Assembly (NCBI GenBank): GCA_024516035.1
Contig: CM044964.1
Span: forward strand, 12,092,038 to 12,156,037
Reading direction: 5' to 3'
From: Bactericera cockerelli
Taxonomy: Eukaryota; Arthropoda; Insecta; Hemiptera; Triozidae
DNA length: 64,000 nucleotides
Part shown: positions 50,201-60,800 of the stretch, piece by piece
Layout: each line of letters begins with the position of its first letter
How positions within the stretch are numbered: position 1 is the first letter of the stretch
Notes under the pieces: model-generated
Databases searched by the model: none
What the model saw: the letters and a program-made list of their open reading frames with translations, nothing else
What the model was told of the DNA's origin: nothing
Translations under genes and position numbers: made by a program

Positions 50201-53200
50201 GGACTCGATTTCATTCAGGTTTATCCGAGAAAAGGAACGAAAGAAAGGTTTTATACCAAATATGTATTAAAAAACGAAACAAAAAAGTTGCTCTGGAGGT
50301 AATGAAACGTCGAGAAATATGAAAAAAATTGAAATCGGAGCAAGGAAATGTTTATTTTTTACAAAAACGAACACATTACAATCCGATTTCTAATATTAGA
50401 AATTTCTCGGAAAAGCGATAATAACCGTGACTTAGTTAGAGAATGAAGTAAAAACTGACACTAAAAGTTGCACTTTGTCACTGGTGAATTCTCTGAACAC
50501 ATTTAAAAAGACAGCTGCATCACTTTACTACCGGAGTGAAATAGATACATGCACAACGAATTACACAAAGTGGGTACCGAACAACTTCTCACTTACTTAA
50601 AAAAATAAAATTTTGACAATAAAAAAAAAGTTTTTTTTTGAAGAGAGTGCTGAAGGCATTATCACCACCCTTGATTAGGACTTATTTAACTTGTAATTAT
50701 ATTTATTTATTTTTTATTAAAGAAACATTTATACAAAGGTACGTCGTCGCCTAAGCTTTGAAGGGCTTCTATAATTTGTTTCTTGTATTTACATTTTTTA
50801 AAAGCCTGATCTGAGTTATTTATAAAAAGTTACAATTACAATTTTATCTGGAATTTTCTATTTTAAATTTGTACATTATTCTCTAACATACAACTCAAAT
50901 TGTCACAAGTTAATGCTGGTTATGTTTATTTATAAAAATACAAATAGACACACATTGTAGCAGGTGTTTTTAAACGATCAGGTGTTTTTTTTAAGGCTTA
51001 AAAAAGTATAAATCAATCATGCGCGATGTTTGCTCACTGATCTAGGCTCGGAGGTTAAGTCAACACTGATTGGCCCAGCGATCTGCTGGTAAAGGATTAG
51101 ATAGATCTCCAACTGGTGAATGGCAGAGTCATTTGACCAGTGGTGGATGTGCCTTACTGGCGCTAGGGGTATTAAAAAAAAAAAAAATAAGATGAGTGTT
51201 TCACAGCCTTTTTTGTTTCGTAGCCATGAAACAGGAGCTACTGTAGATGCTTGTGGTCTGTGTTGTAGCCTGCCCATCCCGTAGTATGCCTCCCCTCTGA
51301 TGGGCGAGAAGTGACACAATACTTTCCCATTTAGGTGCTGGGTCAACACGAGCGCACCGGAAGGTATCCCTTACAAACAACTGTAACCAAATTTTGAATA
51401 CAAATTTTTGTCGGCGCGGGGGTTCGAACCCGGGACCTTTTCGTGCTGGAGGTACGGTTAAGGGTCTAACATTTCCCTAATGTGGCTAGTAGGCTAGCGA
51501 TTGGATTGGGGTCCCAATTTTTTCCCCCCCGTTTAGGCACTTTAACCAATATTACTAGTATGGTCGTTCGTGCCCATCCTCTCAAGGTCTAAATGAGGTG
51601 AAGGAGATTGGAACTTCTTAGAAAGGACATCAGTGAGTCCACTTCATTGGTAGAGTTCATTAAAGATGGTTTTGGGTCATATGATTGGCGGTTGGGGTCC
51701 CAATTTGTCAACAGCACGTAAGTCTTGCATGAAGACGGCTGTTAATTTTCTCTTCTTCGAATATTTGATTCAGTGTGGCTTTCAAAAATATGGGTCTTCA
51801 CACCATGGGGCAATCTATCATTGGAAAAGATACTCTGAGCACTGAATACTTTGTTGCTATTTGTGCCCATCGTTTATGAATGCCTTCTCAAAACCCAAAG
51901 CTAATACTTTGGGAGAATTCACATTGAGAGAGACAATTATTCTAATCTGTCTTTTCCTATTGGTCAAAATCTAGTTTTTTTAGAATCCAACCATCAAATT
52001 GTTATACATAAAAATAACACTCTTTTGTGGAAGGTAACCACCAGGCGAGGTTAACGCTCAAATTATTTTCTACCACCTAACCCTCTGAGTCTTATTATTA
52101 TGTGGTCATAATACTCAAATAAATGAGGAAAAATTCATGCATTGGGTGAGATTCGAACCAACGGACCCTACACTACCTGGATTACCAGATTAGCGCGTTA
52201 ACCACTAGACTACCAGTGCATCAGTCATGGATCATGTATGTCACATTACTAATTATTAATTATTCATAAACCACAGGTAGGTTAAATATTTTAATTTAAT
52301 TTTAATATATTCTTTATTGACGGGTCAAGCCCAATGTACATTGATTACATTGAACAATTTAAAATTAATACAAATAAGAAAAAAAATTATACTGAGATAA
52401 TAATCCAAGTATTTTGTCTTCCACAACTCCACAGCCGAGATAAAGCCATAAAATTAAAACAGAAATAAGCCCTATAATAATTCGAATAAACTTTGCCCGT
52501 CTCATCTTAGCACACGTCAATTCAGACCTTCCCTGTTATACGTTGTAAGATAGGAAGCCGTAATTCGCAATAATTTATAGCCTCTTTGAGTTATTATTTT
52601 ATTACATTTTTACCATCACCCATAAATATGTCATATGTTTAGACTAAGTTAGCACATTCGACATTTATCAAGTGTGTAATTTTTCATTTATTTATTTTTT
52701 AAAGGTAAATGTGCCCCGGGACCGCTTTTACATGACTTCAGGACACTTTACCTTTACACCCATGCCATTCCGGAAACGGATTCGAACCCGCAACCTCTGG
52801 GTCAGTAACCAATGTTCTTAACTACTGAACCACGGAGGTCGGCGTGTCGTTTAACTTTTTTGTGTTTTCCATGTAAATCAAGTTGGCACATTCGGCATCT
52901 ATATCAATGATGTGTCCTTTAAATATTGCATTTTCTTTTCGTAGGTATCTAATTGATACTGAAAATATTAGAAAAAGAATATAGAAAAAGAAAATATTGC
53001 ATTTTCTTTTGGTAGGTATCTACATATTATATACCATGGTTCTGGGTGTTATTGACTATAGCTGGCCTCCTTGTATAGGTAAACAGACAGTGCTAAAAAT
53101 GGATTTCCTCAATTCTATCTACCATCGCATTGGTTATAAGGGTAAGGTCGATGACTAATATTTTTATTAGAAACATCACGAATAAATATCCATTTATGTT

Positions 53201-54765
53201 ATTTTCTTCAATTTCAATTATACGAGTACTTTCATGACTGTCTTCATTCCGGTGTAGGTACTCCTAAAGTTCTGATCTTCTCTTCTGCTTTGACCTTCTG
53301 CCATTTAATGGTAAGTGCTTGTTATACAAATGTATTTCTTACACTAAATGACAAATATTTATTACCCCCATGCACGGGTAGTCAAGTGGTTAACGCGCTA
53401 GTCTGCAGTAATCCAGGTAGCGTAGGGATGCCTTGGTTCGAATCCAACCCACTGAAAGAATTTTCCTCATTATTTGAGTGTTTGTTACCACATACAAAGT
53501 TATTTGCTAGAAAACGCTTTCCACTAAAGAGTGTTATTATTATTATTATTATTATTAGACATCTTTTTGTTACTTTCCTTATCCTATAGAAAAGAAAGTA
53601 ATGGAATAACCCCAAAAAAATTCTACAATTTGTCTACAGACAGAAAATCTCTTCTAGTGCACTTGAAAATGGGAGAGTTCCCATCACACTCGCGCTATTA
53701 CCCCGTTGAATGGAATGTACACATCTATGTAGTTGACGTTTCTCCCATTCAATGAAATAGATAATATAGTTATGTATAGGTTCAACAACCGTACCATTTG
53801 ACTAGCTTTTGAGAGAAGCGAAGATTTTAAAGCAAGTACCTTGAGTGCTTGCGAAAAAAAAGTAGGGTACAAAAGAGAATATACGATGAAAGAGGAGAAA
53901 TTGTCAAATCTAACCTCGAGCAGAGATACAGTTATCATTCTAGAAGAAAAAAAAAAAACATTATAATAATATTCTTTAGTGAAAGGTAACCCCACCAGGC
54001 GAGGTTAATGCTCAAAGCATTTTCTCCCACCTAACCTCCAGAGTCTTGAGTATGTGGTCACATACTGAAATTATATAAAGAGGAAAAATCCAAGCATTGG
54101 GCAGGATCCACAGATCACGGATCCAAGCGCTAGATTGTTTACATTTCTAGCAAGTATACATTACCAGTACAAACAACTGTAACCAAATTTTTAATACAAA
54201 TTTTTGTCGGCGCGGGGGTTCGAACCCGGGACCTTCCGCATGGCAAGCGAGTGCTTAACCACTGAGCTATTCGTGCGCTCTTCTTTTTTTGACATAAAAA
54301 TTCCACTCACTCAGTGCCCGGAATTTCAAGCCCCCGTTTCCCAGCGCGTAGCTACGCCCCTCAGCAGACAACTCGGGACTTGATTAACCGCATCCTACTT
54401 ACTATTGAATAACAAGCTGGAGGAGGACGGAGATAGGAATTTGCATACGAGAGCGAGAGAGATAGGAGATGAACCCCAAGATGTGAGAAAAGGAGAGAGA
54501 GAGATGGGAATTTGCATAGGAGAGCCAGAGAGAGAAATGGAGAGAGAGAGAGAGTGAGAAAGAGAGATATGAAAGAGAAACTTGACATGAGAAAATGGGA
54601 GGGACATGCAGAAAAAAGCTGAGAGAGAACAATATGCGACAGTAAGAGAGAGAAAGAGAGAGAGAGAGAGAGATTAAAGAGAAACTCGACATGAGAAAAT
54701 GGGAGGGACATGCAGAAAAAAGCTGAGGGAGAGAGCAATATGCGACAGTAAAGAGAGAAAGAGAA

Positions 54766-54800
<35 letters not shown>

Positions 54801-54835
54801 GAAAGAGAAAGAGAAAGAGAAAAAGAAAGAGAAAG

Positions 54836-54888
<53 letters not shown>

Positions 54889-57800
54889 ATAGTAGTAATA
54901 TAAAGGGGGAGAGAGAAAAAAGGAGAGATAAGAGAAAAAGAGGAGAGAGAGAAGAGAGAAAAATAGGAGGGAGATACAGAGAAGGAAGGAAAAGGGGGGG
55001 CGAGGAAGAGAAAAAGAAAAGAACACGAAAAGTGAAGTCACAAAGAAATGCAAGAAATAAGAGATTTGTTTTTTTTTTTATTATTAAATTTCAAGCTGGA
55101 AGAGCAGGGGCACAGCTGCTCTTTCAGAGTATCGTCTTCTGCAATGACATTTCAGCATAAAATGTACATAATTCGTTCAGTTCAGACAGTAATGTATGGA
55201 TGGATCCATTTCAGATTGAAGAAATACTCGTATGTAGATAATAGATATCGAATGGAGGATAAGTCTTCTTGAAGAAAACGACTCAAACTTTAATGGAAAT
55301 TGAAAGGAGAAGAAGAAGAAGAAGGAAGGAGAAAAAGAGTTGACCTGATATATCAAACTCAGTATTTTAGAACTTCAAATAGGCGGTAGAAGAAGAAAGA
55401 AGGAGAAAAAGAGTTGACCTGATATATCAAACTCAGTATTTTAGAACTTCAAATAGGCGGTAGAAGAAAGAGAGGAAGACCAAAGATCAATTGAATATAA
55501 TAACTTTATTTACATAATTTGAATATACAAATTAAACGCCTCCTAAGCTAATGATAACTTATTGGGAGTGATAATGAGATGGAGAGACAAAGTTGAAGAA
55601 GACCCTGTAAGAGAGAAAAACTGGGAAAAGAGGCCTGTATTCAGAGCATTCAGTTGATGAAAAACGTCATCTAAGTAGGCCAACTTAGTTTTCGCGGCAC
55701 CCCTGGAGGTGACTCACGGCACCCCAGGGTGCCGCGGCACCCCGTCAGGCCCAGGGTTCTCGTTGTGGCCACCTACCAAGGGACAGGTAGATGCACGAAA
55801 CATGACATTAATTTGATCATAATTATGAGAGCAGTCCTTTAAAATATATTTATTTTATTGTCTCTCAATCTAATTACTAAAATCCTATTAGTCTTGGCCC
55901 TGAACAAACAAATGATACATTAACGTAAGATAGTCTGTTAGATCTGGCATCACACACTGACCTATAGCGAGCCATTCTTATCAAGCTCGAACCTAGCATT
56001 ATGAAATCAGGTTGCCCAGAAAGTTCAGGACATCTGGTCCTAATCAGTTACCCCATCGCACACCAAGTCACCAGAGGAACCAGAAAGTTATACAGGGTGT
56101 AACGGAACCGGAGCAGACCACAGATATCCTAGTTCTTGGACTTCTCGGTCACTCTTGGAGAGAATCTCCTTCATGAGCCTCCCAACGGGGGCATATAATA
56201 AGAAAAGGAATTGCAATAGAAAGTAAATAGGATTAGGACTGATATGATATGATAACAATAATAATGACTTTATTTAAGTACTCTAAAGCTATGAATATGC
56301 AAAGGGATTTTTTCCTCGACAAATAAATAAATAATAACGAGAAATTCTTTGCCTTCAACTTCTTGAGCAAATTTTATAAAAATAATAAGTGCAACCAGAA
56401 GGCGAGATCAATTTCAATGTTGTCACATACTCAAATAAACGAGGAAAAAATTATGCATTGAACGGTTTCGTCCGCTAATTCGATTACCAGACTAGCGCCT
56501 TAACCACTTGATACTCGACTACCAATGCATGGTAAACTTTTTTTTTGCGTCTCTCGGTCAAACTCTTACTTTTAATCCTTGCAAAACGCACAGTCTGAGA
56601 GACCACTGAACGGATTACAACGATTATTTTGTAACCTCCTTAGAAGTATTCCTTAGGGAGAGAGCCACAAAAAAATGTTTTTAAAATAAATACACATTAT
56701 TAACACCCTGTATGATTTAATACTAGCACAATACATATTTTGCGACTACTTATAGTTCAAGACCTCACGATGGCGCTTACCTTGAAATTCTGAAGTACAA
56801 CTTTTATGTACAGGGTGGTCTGGTGAATTGGTCAAATTGCTGGATTTAATCTGAATGCTGGATTTAATCTGAGTGTTCATTTTTTAAAAAACATACATAT
56901 ACTAATTATTCAACTGTGATAAAAATATGTACCGATTTTTCAACAGTGTTAAAACCGTCCATAATTTTCGACACTTTTTTTGAACACTCAAAATTTTACA
57001 CGGGTACATTTTAGAATCCTTGATCATATCAGAAGAAAGGTACAGAGGAATACTATCGACTCAGGGATTGCTTGTCTTTGTATTTTATTAGTTTAAATTT
57101 TTATGAAGATTAAAAGAAAAACGTCGAAAATTATGGTCGCTTTTTTTCACCGTCCAATAATTGGTACATGTACGCTATTTCTGATTGAATTTAGGTGACC
57201 GAATTCATAGTCATTAAAGATTTTTTAATTTGGGTCGTCACTTTCAACTGCATGGTCATATCACGACGGGGGCGTTACCCTCCATTCACAGGAAACTCAC
57301 AAACCTGCTACCCATATTAAACTCACCCAGCCTGGGTTAAGCTGGAATGCCAACCAGCATCACGAAGTTTCAACCTCGCTCGACATTGCTGAACTTCGGT
57401 GATCCTAATACGAGAACCGGTACGTTAAACGCGCCATCGACGCTGGCATTACAGATTTAATTTAAAATAAATGTCCCATGGCCACTGATCCCCGTTCCCA
57501 ATGAAAGCACCGCCACTGATACTGAACCATAAGAACATTCACAACTTTCAGTAATTTTATTCTTCCAGATCCACTAGCTACAGGATACTAATTCTGACAG
57601 AGCTATATGTATGCGTCTCAGTAGGCGGCCACAACGAGGACCCTGGGTCTATACCGTAAGGTATGGGTGGAAGAGATTGCCATAGGCAATAACCCCGCCC
57701 TTTGGTTAGGTCATGTGTATATACAATTTTGTTTATTTTTTTTTTCTTGTTTATATCTTGACAAAAAAGGTCACCCTGATATGGGACACACTGCGATAAA

Positions 57801-60800
57801 GAAAGAGAAGAACCGCAAGCCACCAATCAATCCCGGAACAAATCGTATACCTCAGAAATAATTTCCCAGAGCAGAAGTTGAACCCACACCTTCCAAGTTG
57901 AGAGCCAGTCTCTTGTCTGACTCTTCCCAGTTTCACTCCATCAGGAGAAGTTGAGCAGTTTAGGGAGCACCCTATTCGCACCGGTGAGAAATATGAAAAT
58001 GACTCTGATATACAAGGTGTGGCTGAGAGATCTAAGATTTATTGTATACAGTGTGACTCTCACACTTGAATGATGAGACCAGGCTCAATCTTTCGAGTAG
58101 ATTAAACGTGAAATTAATACACAAAATCGAGAACCTAAGTCATGACTTAGCATCGGTTTTCCTCATCTAAGACAGTACACAAATCGAGACTTAGAGCCAC
58201 AGAGGTATTACAAAAACGTCTATTAATTCCGCCCTAAGTGTAGCCAGAATGAGATAAAAAATTCACGACACACATAAGTTTTATGACATACAAAATACAG
58301 TATTTTGTATCACTGTGTAGATATTTCATTAATTTACTGTGTACAGTCATACAGTGTGACCCTTACACTTGACTGATGAGACCAGGCTCAATCCTTTGAG
58401 TAGACGAAGTTCAGTCTGAATGAAGAAATAAAAATAAATTCAAGGCACACATAAGTTTTATGACATCCATTATTTTGTATCACTGTGTATATCTGTAGAT
58501 ACTCGATTAATTTGTTGTGTGCCATGTGCTAACCAGTGGCGATTGTATGAAAATAGTTTCGGGGGGAAGAGAAGTAATTGTTTGCACATAAAAAAACAGT
58601 CGTTGTTGTCTTAATTCTCTTTCCGTGCCCATTGTGTCTGTTTTGTTCAGTGAAGTTCAACAACGTCTAGCATGGAAAGAACATAAATTGGTGCTCACCA
58701 CGACACGAATCTATTCATTTTCGAATAATTTCTATACCGGCCCAGTTGGGGCTGGGTGAGGTTATGTGATTAGGTGTCTCAGCTAACTAGTCAATGGCGG
58801 ATAAAGATTCGATCATGAGATCATACATTATATTTTTCAGCGACACGACGTTAATCTCAAAAGCAACAAAAATTCTTCTATGAAATATTTGAAAACTGAA
58901 GCCATGATCAGTGATCACTGATGTTGAATTGATTTCTTGATATAATGAGATTTCCTGCACCTCTTTAACAGTCTAAAGTTCTAAACAAAACGCTTCAACT
59001 ACTTGTATATAAATTCGCAACATTTTTATAGCACCCTGTCAACTCTCACTGGAAATCAATTTCGACCAATAATTTCTTATCAACGGTAACAACCGGTTTG
59101 AACTTGGCTATAAATCAATTATACTTCATATCTATGTATGCCATTTTATTTTTGAAAAAAAAATTAATTTGATTGAAAACATCAATTTGAAAATGTAGTT
59201 TGGTTACAAATGTGTTATTGTATCATTATTAGACGTTAAGCAAAAATATCCATTATCAATATTCGTGATCGTGACAGTATTTTATGAATTAGATTAATCT
59301 GTTTTTACAAGAATAAATATATGTCTAACATTATCTCCGTGTATCTTAAAAGATCCATGCTTGTGTGTTTATATTTTTTAAAGTTTATGGACTTCGAATG
59401 GCTGTTAAGGGTCTTTCATCAAGGGCCGCTATGGTTGGTGGCTTATTATTTGCATAGACTTTTTTTTGATTTACGAAAACCCCTCCAAAAAATCTGGTGT
59501 AAACATCACACGACTTTCCTTATCCCCCAAAAAAGAGTCGAAATCCGCCACTGGTGATTCAACGGTAACAGATAACTAAAATTAAACGCCAAATTCGTAA
59601 TCAGCACTTTAAAATCATTGAATTTGATATGTCACAACCCCCAACTAGGATGAATAATAAAAAAGTTAGTCAAAGCGGGTCCCCCCAAAATACCGGTAAA
59701 TTGGAGCCGAGGACCAAAAAGTTCAAGATATCAAAAAAATGATCAGAATAGACCCCTATTATTTTTGCATTTTAAGAAAATGTTGTTTTACGATTTTTTT
59801 TGTATCTTTAACCGATTCAAAGAAGCGGCGCTTGCGGCTAAAATTTGCGGCCCTGCGGCCGATTTCAACCAAAAGTTTCGTGGTTCGTCTGGTGTATAAA
59901 ATAAACTTGCATACCAAATTTCATGTCTCTAGCTCTTACCGTTCTCGAGATATCCTGTTCACAGACACACACACACACAGACGCACGGACCAATGGCTAA
60001 AAACAACTTTTTTGGTATCCTGAGGCTATGATTTGTCCAGAAATGTGAAAAACTGGGTAGGTCAAATTTTCGACGAATACAATACTTTCCTTATTATAGG
60101 ATAAGGAAAGTAAAAAGGCTAATGGGGTCCAATCACACGATAGTCCTTGGTGGCTAATTCCACACCACATCCACAAGAGATGAACATGACCACAAATCCC
60201 TCGTGCAGAATGTCTAATTGTCTAATGTAAGATTAGCTGTGTGGCACCGTCCTGTTGAAACCTCATGCTGGTGCATAAATCGTCCAATTCAATCCTCTAG
60301 TTTCCATTCGTTTAAAAGCACCAACGTGAAATTTGATACTGCCGAAGTCCAGACGATATGTGCATCTTAGTACTTCACCACAAGTGAAAGTTCTGTAAAA
60401 AAAAAAAAAAAAAAAAAAAAACAGTGTTTGTGACTCACCTGGATGCGAGTGTGAATGTCCCCGGTGGAGTTTCTCTTGGGCCGCTTGTCCAGCATCAGAT
60501 CCGTGGGACACTTCTCAAACAGCAGCACGCGCTCCGCCACTGAGCCTCGCGTCAGGAAGGGCCGGATGGGACTCGACAGGAGAGAGGCCGAGGTGCCGGG
60601 CCCATTCGACACAGACCGCGGCCCTAGGGAACTGTCCGAGGAGCGACGGGCCGCAGTGTCCAGGCCGCGAGATGTTCGTCCCACGCTGGAAACAGAACTG
60701 GAACGCGCGGTCGAGTCCAACCGGTTGATAGGAATATGATTGACGCTACTGGCGCTCGGAGTCCCACAGGGATCAGTTCTGGGCCCTCCGCCTCTATTTG

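Noticed and set aside
54361..55160. Leu/Ser/Phe-rich and Arg/Glu-rich frames on both strands
   Set aside because: They are products of (GA)n/(GAAA)n microsatellite sequence.
56092..56712. A MITE bounded by ACAGGGTGT at both ends
   Set aside because: The inverted match covers only about 10 bp, too short to support an element without more copies.
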